A stretch of 64,000 bases of DNA from G020354785 sp964521285. GTDB taxonomy: Bacteria > Bacteroidota > Bacteroidia > Bacteroidales > UBA10428. Below are positions 32,881 to 44,500 of this stretch, one piece after another. The stretch spans positions 186,001 through 250,000 of the forward strand of contig CAZFQS010000001.1 in NCBI GenBank assembly GCA_964521285.1, in the 5' to 3' direction. The notes below the pieces were generated by a model. That model searched no databases, was not told the DNA's origin, and saw nothing but the letters and a program-made list of their open reading frames with translations. Position numbers and translations under genes: made by a program. Each line of letters opens with the position of its first letter. Positions within the stretch are counted from its first letter, which is position 1.

Positions 32881-35037
32881 ATGACAAGGCAACCTATAGC
32901 TTTAAAAACAATTGCATTTCTACTTGCTATTTTACTGATTTTATCCGCTTGTGAAGAAGAAACACCGGAAATATATCAACACCCTTCCTGGCTGGAGGGG
33001 ACAAATATTGAAACGCTAACCAATGAGGGAGATTGCAATATTTACCTGCAATTAATGGAAAAAGCCGGGTATACCGAACCTATATCAAAACAGCTCTTTA
33101 CATTATTTGTTCCACGTGACAGTGCTTTCCGGGAATATTTCAAATCTATTGGTATTGATTCGGTTGGTGAATTATCCAAAGATCAGGCAGTCCAACTCTT
33201 TACATTGCATGTTTTAAGAAATCCCAGGTCTAGTTTTCAGTTAATTTATGAATGGGTATGGGGTGAATTACAAGGACCTACCGGAGAATATGCCGCTTTA
33301 TTTTTCAGAAAAGAGACAAACAGTGAGTCTTTGCCTTATAGAGAAACGGTTCTTTATGATCCTGCTTATCTTGGCCGGAATTTAATTATTGAGCCCCCAC
33401 AAAATATTCATAAATGGGTCCCCCTGTTTACGGTTGATTTTATGGAAGATTATTTCGCGTCAGTGGACGGATCCGATTATGAATTTATATACAGAAACAG
33501 TAAATGGGGTGGGATGCAATGGCACAATGCCATGGTAACCGAAGCTGAAGTGAGGACAAGGGATGGCTTTATTTATTATCTCGATAGGGTTGTTCCGCCC
33601 ATGCCCAGCCTTGAACAATACCTAAAAGATAATCAGGACAAGTACGGGATTTATTATAACCTCATCCAGCGTTTTGCGAGATATCGCAGTGCCGGTACCA
33701 ACGAACAAAATGAATTAGTCTACTCAAAAGAATATATAGAACCCATGTTGAATATTGCCCATGATGGGGGTCCATCCGCCGGGGGTGAGCTGCAAAGGCA
33801 GGATATGTTTACTGCATATATACCAAGGGATGATGTATTACAGGAATATCTTGACAAAAATGTGTATCCCTATTACAGCTCTATTGACAGCATGCCAGAG
33901 ATAACCCTGCATTATATTGCACAAGCGCACATCACTGATAAACTGGGGCTTAAATCAAAAATTGAAAAAGGTGTATTTAATATATTCGGGGATGTATTAA
34001 TCATTGATGCAGATAATGACATTACAGATGCATTTATGTGTAGTAATGGTGTATTTTATGAAATGAACAAGGTATTGGAACCCAATGTTTTCAGAACAGT
34101 AACCGGCCCTCTGTTTTTTAACAGTAACTACACTACATTCCTGAATGCCTTATTGATCGCCGGTATGATAAATTCAATTTCAAATCCTGAATTTCAGGTT
34201 TCTGTTTTTGCCCCAAATAATGAACAACTGGCAAACCATGGTATCCGATATAATGCTGAAGATAACGTGATGCAATTTTTAAGCCGCAGTAGTTTATGGA
34301 CTAATTTTTTAATTGAAGATTTAATTGAATTTGTTGAAAATCACATCATTAAAGAAATAATTACGGATTTTAGCGGAGAAGGTTTTGTTGAAATGAGTTC
34401 AGGAAACTATGTATATTATAATAACAATTTACTATATGGAGCAGGAAACTTTGAAGATAATGATAACACCGGATTTACAGAAATGGAAGAAAATGAAGTA
34501 AACGGGGTGCTGTATTATCTTGACAATGTTATTAAACTGCCTGAATATACTGCAGCTGAATTAATAGGAAAAGACCCTGAATTGTCAGAACTATATTCTT
34601 TGCTTGACAGTTCAAATTTATTGAGTACATGGGTAGACCCCCAAACCTATGATACACTTCCGGTTCTTAACTTCCTGGCCGGATCGGAATACTGGACTAT
34701 GTTTCTACCAGTAAATTCGGCAATTATACAGGCACAAAATGATGAAGAAATTCCGGATGATCCGGATCTTTTAAAAGACTTTATATTTAATCATTTTATT
34801 AAAGGAGATGTAATATTTGATGATGGTGAAAAATCAGGTATTTTCTATACAAATTTTATGGATACTATTACAGGTCTTGGAATAGTATACGGGGAACTGG
34901 ATATATCAAATGCACCTAATAATTTACAGATAACTGATCAGACAGGACAGGTTATTAATATTGACCATAACGATGCCAATAAATTGATTGAAGGAGGGGT
35001 GATGCATAAAATTTCAAGCGTCATTAAACATGAGTAG
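32881..35037 (+). CDS. Surface lipoprotein with four fasciclin (FAS1) domains
   Basis: The 718-residue protein has a lipoprotein signal (LLILSAC, cysteine at about 24) followed by an acidic run (EEETPE), the Bacteroidota surface-export signal. It contains four fasciclin-like repeats, roughly 40-235, 240-395, 400-560 and 565-718, each with an H1-type element (FTLFVPRDSAF, FTAYIPRDDVL, VSVFAPNNEQL, WTMFLPVNSAI) and an H2-type ending (YYLDRVVPP, FYEMNKVLEP, YYLDNVIKLP, MHKISSVI). FAS1 domains mediate protein or glycan adhesion. It is the first gene of a plus-strand block; susC follows after 108 bases. By position it could act as an extra surface binding protein for the SusCD complex. Confidence 0.9.
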   Translation: MTRQPIALKTIAFLLAILLILSACEEETPEIYQHPSWLEGTNIETLTNEGDCNIYLQLMEKAGYTEPISKQLFTLFVPRDSAFREYFKSIGIDSVGELSKDQAVQLFTLHVLRNPRSSFQLIYEWVWGELQGPTGEYAALFFRKETNSESLPYRETVLYDPAYLGRNLIIEPPQNIHKWVPLFTVDFMEDYFASVDGSDYEFIYRNSKWGGMQWHNAMVTEAEVRTRDGFIYYLDRVVPPMPSLEQYLKDNQDKYGIYYNLIQRFARYRSAGTNEQNELVYSKEYIEPMLNIAHDGGPSAGGELQRQDMFTAYIPRDDVLQEYLDKNVYPYYSSIDSMPEITLHYIAQAHITDKLGLKSKIEKGVFNIFGDVLIIDADNDITDAFMCSNGVFYEMNKVLEPNVFRTVTGPLFFNSNYTTFLNALLIAGMINSISNPEFQVSVFAPNNEQLANHGIRYNAEDNVMQFLSRSSLWTNFLIEDLIEFVENHIIKEIITDFSGEGFVEMSSGNYVYYNNNLLYGAGNFEDNDNTGFTEMEENEVNGVLYYLDNVIKLPEYTAAELIGKDPELSELYSLLDSSNLLSTWVDPQTYDTLPVLNFLAGSEYWTMFLPVNSAIIQAQNDEEIPDDPDLLKDFIFNHFIKGDVIFDDGEKSGIFYTNFMDTITGLGIVYGELDISNAPNNLQITDQTGQVINIDHNDANKLIEGGVMHKISSVIKHE

Positions 35038-35145
35038 AATAAGTATAGCAACTTAATTTTTTTGCAGTAATTTATGATAAAGCTCATAAAATATAATACT
35101 TATTTAAGTTTTGAATTTTTAATAAACATGTTAAATATCTGAACC

Positions 35146-38100
35146 ATGAGAAAAAACCTACTACTTGCTACAGCGTGTTTATTCCTGCTTATTTTTAACA
35201 TAAATCTTCTGGCACAACCTGTTATCATTAACGGACATGTTTCTGACGCATCAGACGGTGAGTCATTGATATTTGTTAATGTGGTGGAAGTTGATGAAAA
35301 TGGCAGGTTTGTAACCGGAGCTACCACCGACATGAATGGAAACTACGGTCTCAGGGTAAGTTCCAGTCAGGCTGTGATTCAGATCTCATACATCGGATAC
35401 AAAAAACAAACCATTAATGTAGCAGGCATGTCCAGAATTAACGTTTCACTGGAACCGGAAACCCAGGCAATTGGTGAGGTTGTTATTACTGGTTCCAAAA
35501 TGGGTAGTGATGGTGTTGTTCCTATTAGAGACAGAGCTACATCTATTGGACGAATTGAGCTGGATGAATTGAAGTCTTCTATGACCACAACTGTTGAAGA
35601 CATGTTACAAGGTCGCCTGGGAAATGTCGATATCACTGCTGTTTCAGGTGACCCCGGGGCAGGATTAAATATCAGGATCAGGGGCACTGCTACCCTTAAT
35701 GCCCAGAACGATCCCCTCATTGTCATTAATGGAATTCCATACGATGCAGAAATTGAGGACAATTTTGATTTTGCCGCTGCCGATGTGGAACGTTTTGGAA
35801 ACCTGATTGATGTTTCTCCTGAAGATATTGAATCCATTGAGGTCTTGAAAGATGCTGCCGCCACTGCAGTCTGGGGATCAAGAGCTGCAAACGGTGTGTT
35901 AATGATCCAGACCAAACGTGGTATAAAATCAAAGCCTATATTTGAATATACTTATAAAGTAACACAATCAAGTGAACCTGATCCCGTCCCAATGCTCGAT
36001 GGTTCGGGATATGCACAGCTAATAACAGAATCACATTACAATTACGACCGGAACGTATTTACTAGTGATGAAATTGCATTTGATCCGGAATGGTATGATT
36101 CTCCAACGCAACATTATTATAATTTTGCACAAAATACAAACTGGGTAGATGAAATAACGCGAACAGGCTATACACAACAACACAACTTTTCAGTACGCGG
36201 CGGAGGTGACAAATCGAGGTATAACATCTCTATGGGATATAACGATGAAATTGGTACCACCATAGGAAACAACTTAAAGAAAATAAATCTCCGTACATCC
36301 CTGGATTACGATTTATCATCCAAATTGAGATTTACTACAGATATTTTATATACCCGTTATAACCAAAACACAACCTATGATGTTGAAGACTGGGACTTCG
36401 ACAGGCCAAAGGATGATATATACAAAACCATACGAACCATAGCATACAAAAAAATGCCGAATATGTCAATTTACGAGCGGGATACACTGAACAACGTGTA
36501 TGATGATTTCTTTACACCGGAAAATACCATTCAGGGTACTGCAAACGACATATATAACCCTGTTGCTTTTGGTACACTAGGTGTTCACGAACGGATTAAG
36601 GACAATGCCAGGGCAATGTTTAATTTACGATATAAACCTTTCCATTCTCTGGAATTAAGCACGAGTGTTACCCTGGATATTTTTGACCACAAAATTAACA
36701 AGTTTTTACCATTTAAAGCCTTAGGGTATCGTTATGAAGATGATTTAACCAATAAAGCAGTGAATGATTTCAGTAAAAAAAGTTCAATTTTTACATTTAC
36801 CCGCGCAGTATTTAAACCATATTGGGGCGACAGACATTCATTGATCGTTATGGGACAAATTGATACGGAAGAAAGTGTATCACGTAACTATAATGTTCAA
36901 ACCAGCAAATCAGGATCTCCTGATATGCAGGATCCTATTGGCGACAAACACCTGAACTATTTCCGTTCAGATTTGTCAGAGTTCAGATCCGCAGGCTTTT
37001 TCCTGAATGCACATTATAAATTTCTGGATAAATACATTTTTTCATTTGGGGCAAAAGCTGAGGGTAACTCCCGGTTCAGTAAGGAAGCAAGGTGGGGATT
37101 GTTTCCAACAGTTACGGCTGCATGGAGACTTTCGGAAGAAGTCCCCTTAAAAAATGTTAAATTTATTAATGATTTAAAGATAAGGGGAAGCTGGGGACAA
37201 AGCGGTAATTCACCACAGGACAATTACCTTTATTTTAACACATACGAGGCAGGTACTGATTTCGCATATCTCTCTATTCCCGGAGTCCAACCCAAAGGGC
37301 CCGAGCTTACCAGTTTAAAATGGGAGACTATTGAACAATCCAATATTGGGATGTCTTTCTTTGGGCATAAGAACCGATTGAACATTGAAGTGGACTTTTA
37401 CATAAAAAAGACCAGGGATTTATACCTGAAAGATTATGAAATCCCGGATCATTCCGGATTTGGGACTATACACAAGAACGATGGTGAATTGACTAACAAA
37501 GGATGGGAATTCCTTATCGACTATAAATTAATTGACCTCAAAGATTTTGAGTTTAGTTTCAATTTTAACTCTTCACGAAACAGAAACATCGTAATCCGAC
37601 TACCTGAAAACTATAGTCTCGAATATGGTAATATGCTCGATAATGGGAATTATAAAATCGGTATTGAACCGGGTGAGGCTATTGGAGGATTCTTTGGCTA
37701 CCGCTATCTGGGAGTATATCCAACTGATGAAGATGCCATTGTTATAGGAGAAGATGGCCAGCCGGTTTATGGAATTAATGCAACAACACCATTAAGAATG
37801 ATACATGGAGGGGGAAGTGGTTATGAATTTGAAGGTGGCGACGCACATTATGATGACATTAATTTTGATGGACAGATTAATGAGCTTGATTTGGTTTATC
37901 TTGGCGATTTAAATCCTGATTTTATGGGTGGATTTGGAACCCGTATTCAATATAAAAAACTGGTTATAAATACCTTCTTTTATTATAAAATTGGCCAGGA
38001 GATAATAAACCAGAACAGAATGGACACAGAAAAGATGTATAATCATGATAATCAAAGTCTGGCAACTGACTGGCGCTGGAGAAGACCTGGTGATATTACA

Positions 38101-38409
38101 GATGTTCCCAGAGCCTTGTATCAAAGAGGTTTTAACTGGATGGGATCTGACCGTTTTGTCGAAGATGGTTCTTATATACGCCTTAAATCAGCTTCCATTA
38201 GCTATTACCTTAGTGATAAAATTTGTGACAAATTGAGAATTGATGAATTGAAATTATATGTAACCGGGTATAATTTATATACCTGGACAAATTACAGCGG
38301 ACAAGACCCTGATGTTGCTCCTCCTTCTAAACCCGATGAATTGCCAAAGGATTATAGCAGGACACCGCCAAGTTTAAGAATAACATTAGGTGTTAGTATA
38401 ACTTTCTAA
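35146..38409 (+). CDS. SusC/RagA-family TonB-linked outer-membrane transporter (module 1)
   Basis: The 1087-residue protein has a signal peptide (1-24, ending LLAQP), a carboxypeptidase-regulatory-like N-terminal domain (about 25-110, 'VIINGHVSDASDGESLIFVN', 'DMNGNYGLRVSS'), the plug ('SMTTTVEDMLQGRLGNVDIT', 'DPLIVINGIPYDAE', 'IESIEVLKDAAATAVWGSRA') and a long TonB-dependent barrel ending LGVSITF. SusC proteins import ligands too large for porins, using the SusD lid and TonB energy. The partner susD starts 22 bases later. The motif with GSRAANG is standard, unlike in the second SusC of the block. Substrate cannot be read from the sequence. Confidence 0.95.
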   Translation: MRKNLLLATACLFLLIFNINLLAQPVIINGHVSDASDGESLIFVNVVEVDENGRFVTGATTDMNGNYGLRVSSSQAVIQISYIGYKKQTINVAGMSRINVSLEPETQAIGEVVITGSKMGSDGVVPIRDRATSIGRIELDELKSSMTTTVEDMLQGRLGNVDITAVSGDPGAGLNIRIRGTATLNAQNDPLIVINGIPYDAEIEDNFDFAAADVERFGNLIDVSPEDIESIEVLKDAAATAVWGSRAANGVLMIQTKRGIKSKPIFEYTYKVTQSSEPDPVPMLDGSGYAQLITESHYNYDRNVFTSDEIAFDPEWYDSPTQHYYNFAQNTNWVDEITRTGYTQQHNFSVRGGGDKSRYNISMGYNDEIGTTIGNNLKKINLRTSLDYDLSSKLRFTTDILYTRYNQNTTYDVEDWDFDRPKDDIYKTIRTIAYKKMPNMSIYERDTLNNVYDDFFTPENTIQGTANDIYNPVAFGTLGVHERIKDNARAMFNLRYKPFHSLELSTSVTLDIFDHKINKFLPFKALGYRYEDDLTNKAVNDFSKKSSIFTFTRAVFKPYWGDRHSLIVMGQIDTEESVSRNYNVQTSKSGSPDMQDPIGDKHLNYFRSDLSEFRSAGFFLNAHYKFLDKYIFSFGAKAEGNSRFSKEARWGLFPTVTAAWRLSEEVPLKNVKFINDLKIRGSWGQSGNSPQDNYLYFNTYEAGTDFAYLSIPGVQPKGPELTSLKWETIEQSNIGMSFFGHKNRLNIEVDFYIKKTRDLYLKDYEIPDHSGFGTIHKNDGELTNKGWEFLIDYKLIDLKDFEFSFNFNSSRNRNIVIRLPENYSLEYGNMLDNGNYKIGIEPGEAIGGFFGYRYLGVYPTDEDAIVIGEDGQPVYGINATTPLRMIHGGGSGYEFEGGDAHYDDINFDGQINELDLVYLGDLNPDFMGGFGTRIQYKKLVINTFFYYKIGQEIINQNRMDTEKMYNHDNQSLATDWRWRRPGDITDVPRALYQRGFNWMGSDRFVEDGSYIRLKSASISYYLSDKICDKLRIDELKLYVTGYNLYTWTNYSGQDPDVAPPSKPDELPKDYSRTPPSLRITLGVSITF

Positions 38410-38431
38410 TATTTACTAAATTTCAAAAACA

Positions 38432-39892
38432 ATGAAGAATAAATTAAAAATATTCAAGGTTATTATAGTAAGCTTTTCACTTTTATTATTTGTTCCTTCA
38501 TGTACAGATTGGTTAAATATTGAACCGGAAAATGATTTGATTGAAGATGAATTCTGGACAAAAACCGAAGATGTTGAAGGAGTTTTGGCAGCTATGTATG
38601 ATGCTTGCAGGGAATCTTCACTGGAGTCCTTAATATGGGGTGAATTAAGAGGAGATATGATACGATTTGCAGGAAATGTATTAGCAGATTACATACGTAT
38701 AGCACAAAGTGATATCACATCCACCAATTCAAAAATTGAATGGAAAAATTATTATAAGACCATTAATCTTGCCAATACATTAATGTATTTTTCAAATCAG
38801 GTGTTGGAAAAAGATAAAACATTTACTGAAAGAATGAAACAAAGTATAGATGCAGAAGCAATTTTTTTACGTTCACTAAGCTATTTTTACCTTGTCAGGT
38901 TGTGGAAAGATGTTCCTTTAGTACTCAATCCTTCAATTTCCGATACAGTTGATTTATTTCTGCCTAAAAGTACTGAACATGTTATTCTAAATCAACTTAT
39001 TGAGGATCTTAAAGTGGCAAAAGACAAGGCTTATACTACGGAATTCATGAATGATCCACCTTTTTATAAAGGCAGAGCAAACAAGTTTTCTATAATGGCA
39101 TTAATGGCTGACATTTATTTATGGCAGGAAAAGTACCAGGAATGCATTAACTATTGTGACTCAATTATAAATACCAAACTGTTCGATCTGGAAACCTATA
39201 ATACCTGGTTTGAATTATATTACCCTGGCAATTCAATGAAAGAAAGTATTTTTGAAATACAATACAACACTATCTACACTTCCCAGGAAAACAAGATTTA
39301 TGATAACGTAGTGGCAATCGGAGGAGGAGGCGATATGAGGACCACTCTGAATTTGCAGAATTTATATGTTATAAACGATATTCGCACATGCACTCCCTCC
39401 AGTACTGCTGATCCAGAATGGAAGTACGCTGGCAAAGACTTAAGTGGAGGAGCCAGAATTCAAACAGAAAAAGATGCAAATTTTATTTATTACAGGTATG
39501 CCGAAATTTTACTTTTTAAAGCTGAAGCACAAGTTGAACTTGGTGATATTCAATCTGTCAATGAAATACTATTTGAAATTACTCAAAGGGCCGGAGCCAC
39601 ATTTGAGGCTAGTGTTGACAAAGATGAGTTAAGAAATTATGTACTTGAAGAAAGGGCACGTGAATTTGCCGCTGAAGGAAAAAGGTGGTTTGATATTTTA
39701 CGGTATGCTAAAAGAGATAATTTTAAACGTAAACAGTTTATTATTAATATGGTATTGGGAAATGCCGGTGTTAAGGAAAGACAAGTTTTAAAAACCAGGG
39801 TTTATGACACTATGAGTTACTATTTACCGATACCCGAAAACGAGTTGATTTACAACCAGAACCTGGTTCAAAATCCTTTTTATGACAGATAA
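38432..39892 (+). CDS. SusD/RagB-family nutrient-binding lipoprotein (module 1)
   Basis: The 486-residue protein has a lipoprotein signal (LLLFVPSC, cysteine at about 24) with the SusD start 'TDWLNIEPENDLIEDEFWTK' and the C-terminal RagB/SusD region 'VLEERAREFAAEGKRWFDIL'. The helical middle contains TPR-like pairs that pack against SusC in known structures. SusD acts as the hinged lid that captures ligand at the cell surface. It follows SusC by 22 bases and precedes the second fasciclin gene by 18 bases. Ligand unknown. Confidence 0.95.
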   Translation: MKNKLKIFKVIIVSFSLLLFVPSCTDWLNIEPENDLIEDEFWTKTEDVEGVLAAMYDACRESSLESLIWGELRGDMIRFAGNVLADYIRIAQSDITSTNSKIEWKNYYKTINLANTLMYFSNQVLEKDKTFTERMKQSIDAEAIFLRSLSYFYLVRLWKDVPLVLNPSISDTVDLFLPKSTEHVILNQLIEDLKVAKDKAYTTEFMNDPPFYKGRANKFSIMALMADIYLWQEKYQECINYCDSIINTKLFDLETYNTWFELYYPGNSMKESIFEIQYNTIYTSQENKIYDNVVAIGGGGDMRTTLNLQNLYVINDIRTCTPSSTADPEWKYAGKDLSGGARIQTEKDANFIYYRYAEILLFKAEAQVELGDIQSVNEILFEITQRAGATFEASVDKDELRNYVLEERAREFAAEGKRWFDILRYAKRDNFKRKQFIINMVLGNAGVKERQVLKTRVYDTMSYYLPIPENELIYNQNLVQNPFYDR

Positions 39893-39910
39893 TATAAAAA
39901 AATAATTATT

Positions 39911-41446
39911 ATGAAAAATATAGTATGTAAAAAAGCGAGGCTGAAAAGAATCATAATAAACATATTAATACTTCTGTTGGTAAATACATTATATATGTGT
40001 GAAGAAGAACAGCCTGTATTAAGAAAAAGTAAGTCTGACCGGCAGGTAATTACACAATACATTTTAGACGAATTAAATGCAGACATGTATTCTGAGTTTG
40101 GTGAAGTTTTGAAGATTACCGGTTTGTGCAATTTATTAGCTGTCCGCGGACCCTTTACTCTTTTCCTTCCTACTAACGATGCAATGAATGAGTATTACCA
40201 GGAGAATAACGCAGACTCTTATTCAGATTTGGATACTCTAAGCCTTAGAAAAATGATTTTAAATCATCTGGTTGCACAGTATATAACCAGTAATGAAATT
40301 GGGCTCGGTACCTTAAGGGATACTAATGCACTGGGAGATTATATTGCAACTGAATTTCTTGGATCGGACATCATTGTTAATAAAACAGCAATGATAGTCG
40401 ACAGGGATATATATACAGCAAACGGGGTAATTCATGCCATAAATAAGGTGCTAAATCCCATTGAAGATGATGTTTATACAATTCTGCAAAATACCCCGGG
40501 CTATTCCATTTTTACTGCCGGGTTACAAATGACCGGATTAATGGATACCCTTAAAACAATCCGGTTCCCTTATGGCCCAAGGTATGCCCGAACCCGCTTT
40601 ACTGTTTTGGCAGTTGCTGATACCCTTTACCAGCGATATGGAATAAACTCAATTGACGACCTTATTAATTACTATACAAACGAACCGGATAAAATAACCG
40701 AATTAGAAAATGGTTTTTACAGGTATATGGAATATCACTGCCTGGGTGGTACTTATTACCTTTCTCAACTAGAAGAAAAGCTATACCCGATATTATCCTA
40801 CGATAACAATATTGCAATCACTCTCGATAATGATTATGAAATTAATAAGAATAGTGAAACCAATGAGTATACTTCATTTGTATTAAATGTATCAAATATA
40901 CCGGCAAAAAATGGGGTTATTCACACGGTTGATAATTTATTACCGGTAACCCTGCCAGAACCTATGGAAATCATTTTTGAGGTAACCCATTTTTTTGATT
41001 TTGAACAGGGTGATTATTATCGTCTTCATCAGTATGCCAAATTTTCTGATGGTGAAAACACATTTGAAAAAATTAAATGGGGAGGAGACTTTTTACAATA
41101 TTACTATAAAGACCATGATTCTCCTTCAATGAGTATGATTAATTATGATTGTCTGAATATGAATGGTTACTGGTGGATTGAAATAACTGTTCCGAAAATT
41201 ATGAAAGGGAAGTATATGCTTGAGGCTTATGTATTTATTGGATTGGATTATACAGATTGTCTGGTATATATTGATGATGTTTTACAGAATGATCTTTTTA
41301 ATATGAGGACTTCGGGAAATAGTCCTTCTAATGTAAAAATTGCTGATGTTGACTGGGATAAAACAGAAGAACATAAAATTAAGCTGGTAGGTATTAATGC
41401 CAGCTTAATGTTTTGGGATTATATTCGATTCACACCTTTAGATTAA
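39911..41446 (+). CDS. Lipoprotein with two fasciclin domains and a C-terminal sandwich-like domain
   Basis: The 511-residue protein has an N-terminal basic plus hydrophobic signal ending LYMC (a non-standard lipobox) followed by EEEQP, the acidic surface signal. Two FAS1 domains are visible: about 45-195 (GPFTLFLPTNDAM to VIHAINKVLNP) and 196-350 (RFTVLAVADTLYQRYG to VIHTVDNLLP). The last 155 residues ('MEIIFEVTHFFDFEQGDYYR' to 'KIKLVGINASLMFWDYIRFT') are all-beta and end in a strand rich in aromatic residues, resembling a jelly-roll carbohydrate-binding module; that is an inference. It lies directly before the second SusC gene (65 bases) and mirrors the position of the four-domain protein before the first. 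Confidence 0.85.
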   Translation: MKNIVCKKARLKRIIINILILLLVNTLYMCEEEQPVLRKSKSDRQVITQYILDELNADMYSEFGEVLKITGLCNLLAVRGPFTLFLPTNDAMNEYYQENNADSYSDLDTLSLRKMILNHLVAQYITSNEIGLGTLRDTNALGDYIATEFLGSDIIVNKTAMIVDRDIYTANGVIHAINKVLNPIEDDVYTILQNTPGYSIFTAGLQMTGLMDTLKTIRFPYGPRYARTRFTVLAVADTLYQRYGINSIDDLINYYTNEPDKITELENGFYRYMEYHCLGGTYYLSQLEEKLYPILSYDNNIAITLDNDYEINKNSETNEYTSFVLNVSNIPAKNGVIHTVDNLLPVTLPEPMEIIFEVTHFFDFEQGDYYRLHQYAKFSDGENTFEKIKWGGDFLQYYYKDHDSPSMSMINYDCLNMNGYWWIEITVPKIMKGKYMLEAYVFIGLDYTDCLVYIDDVLQNDLFNMRTSGNSPSNVKIADVDWDKTEEHKIKLVGINASLMFWDYIRFTPLD

Positions 41447-41511
41447 AAATGTAAATAATCACACATATTTCAATAACAACACTGAATATTATAAATTTTA
41501 ATAATTCTAAA

Positions 41512-44500
41512 ATGACGAAATATTATCAGTTTTTAATCTGCATCTCTTTGTGCCTTGTCTTAAATATATTTACAATTGGGGCATTATCCCAGGAACAGGA
41601 AATTATACTGAGAGGAAAAGTGCTGGAACCAGGCACGGAATTACCATTAAAGCAGGCAATAATTTCTGTGATCGCTACGGGAAATATAGCGGAGACAAAT
41701 GAAGCAGGTGAATTTGAAATAGTTGTTCCCGACTTGGAAACAGAGATTATTGTAAATTTACCGGGTTTTGACAGTAGAAGAATTTATTTAAATGGCAAAG
41801 AATATTTGAAAATCTATCTGGTTTCTTCAAGGTATAAATCTTTAGATGATGAAGTATTTCTGCCACTGGGAACAAAGTCCCGTAAAAACCTGTTGAATTC
41901 GGTTTCGACAATTGATCTATATGATATTCATAAGACTCCGGTAACTTCCCTGGATCAATCTTTACAAGGAAGGATTGCAGGTATATATATAGTGCGCCAT
42001 TCAGGCTTCCCGGGACAAAAATCCTGGCTCGACATAGGAGGTGTATCGTCTATTTATTGTAAAAATGATCCATTACTTATTATTGATGGGATGATTCATG
42101 AAACAAATTATGCAGATTACGGTATTATTGACGGCTTTTCGCTTAATCCTATGGATATAATAGATGTTGAGGATGTAGCCAATATTTCAGTTATTAAAGG
42201 TGGTCAATCATATTGGGGATCAAACAGTTCTAATGGTATAATTTATATCAACAGTGAACAGAAAAGTGAAACCAGTTCTGCTATCAGTTTCAGTGCATAT
42301 GGAGGTATTGGATTATTGCCGGCTAAACTGGATGTTTTAAATGCGGGTCAGTTTAAAGACTTTTTCAGACAGCAATTAACAGGAGCAGGGTACAGCCAGG
42401 ATGATGTTACACAAATGTATCCCTGGTTAGATGGTGACGTTAATTCGGAAGAATATTATAAGTACAGCAATAATACCGATTGGCAGGATGAATTATTTCA
42501 ACTGAGTATCTTTCAAAAGTACCATATCTTTTTAAAAGGGGGAGATGATATAGCCACATACAATATTTCTTCCGGTTACATGAAACATGGAGGAATCTAT
42601 GAAAATGCAAGCTATTCAAGGTATAATTTAAGAATTAACGGAAAAATCAATATCACAGATAGATTTGCAGTCCTCCCAAACGTGAAGTTGTCTTTGGCTG
42701 ATAGCTACCTGGCAAATATGGGACCCGAAGAGTCCAATAATCCACTATTAGCAGCATTGCTAAAGTCACCACTCATGAGTCCGAATGCAAAAGATCCTGT
42801 TACCGGACAGGAATTAAAAGAAGTCGATGATGTGGGTGTATTTAATGTTAGTAATCCGATTGCCATTGTAAGGGAGGGTATAGGAAGTAACAGGAATTAC
42901 CATTTTCTGAGTTCTGTGGATGCTCAGTATCGTCTATCAGACAACATATTGATTTCATCACTAATAGGTTTGGATTTTAATAATTGCAGGGAAGCCTTAT
43001 TTTTACCTGATATAGGTCTGGTAAACCAGGAATTTGCGGATAATTCACGCCACGATTTAGTATATGAATTCCGATCAACCCAAAATCACTCCAAAATTGT
43101 ATATACACATAGTATAAAAAACGGGAATAATATTAGTGCTGTTTTTGGTTTAAGATACCTGAAAAATTCCTATAAATTTGATGAAGGTAATGATTTGAAT
43201 ACACCTTCCGATGATTTCAGAAATTTAGGTCAGGGTGCTAAATATCAGTACTTAAGAACGACCATTGGTGATAACAGAGGTTTGGTATGGATGTCATATT
43301 ACGGCGTGATAGACTATTCAATAAAAGATAAATATTACATCAACGCTAACCTTTCATATGATGGAACATCAAATTTGACCAGTAAAACAAGGTACAATTT
43401 TTACCCGTCTGTGAACCTGGCATGGAGAATTTCTTCCGAAGAACCATTTGCTTCTATGCAAAAGCTAGTCGATTTCAAACTTAGAGCATCCTATGGCATT
43501 AACGGGAATATGCATAGCTCTGTTTACGATTACTCCAAGTTGTTCTATATAGGACGAAGATGGGAACTCTATGGGATTCTCTTAAGGGATGCCATTCCAA
43601 ATCCTGATCTTGAAATAGAAAAGAAATCAACAATTAATGCAGGAATTGACATATCATTTAATAATCAGTCAACAAACTTGCATTTTGATTATTATAACTC
43701 AACGGTTGGAAATCTTGTTATTAATCAGGAATTACCAGATGAATATGGGTTTAAGGATTATTATGACAATGGAGGAGTTCTTAATATCAATGCATACGAA
43801 TTTTCATTCGATTCCAGGATTCATAAATCAGATTTTACCTGGTCATATGGCTTTACAGTAAGCAGATATGAATCAAAAGTAAAAAAACTGGATTTTATAG
43901 ACCAGGATAAATCTCAAATTGTATATGATGTTTTTGGAGTCCAATATGTTACAAAAAAAGGAGAATCTTTAAACATGTTTTATGGCTATGAAACAAACGG
44001 CACTTATCCCGATGACAATGAAGCAGCAAGTATAACCGGACCGAATGGACTGCCAATGACGCAGGGGGATGTAAGATTTGTTGATGCAAACAGCGACAAT
44101 GTAATTGATGAGAATGACAAAGCGATTATAGGCAATCCTAATCCGGATCTGTATGGAGGTTTATTTTCTACTCTGACTTTTAAAAAATTTGAATTCTCCG
44201 CATTATTTACCTATTCATTAGGTAACGACATCTTTAATTGTATAAGGTTAAAAGCAGAATCAATGGATCAGTTTTACAACCAGTTAACAACAATAAATGA
44301 CAGGTGGAATTCTTCAAACACAGGCAGTGATATGCCAAAAGCAGTATATGGTGATTATAGAGGAAATACAGTATTTTCCGATCGCTGGATTGAAGATGGC
44401 TCGTACCTGAAATTAAAAGAATTTACTATAAGTTACATTCCACCTAAATTTTCTCAATTGTACAGGGATCTTACGGTTTTCATGACTGCGTCCAATATTT

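Noticed and set aside
35379..35915. 178-residue minus-strand frame opposite the first susC
   Set aside because: It covers the conserved plug region of SusC in the other strand; the sense frame has clear family motifs.
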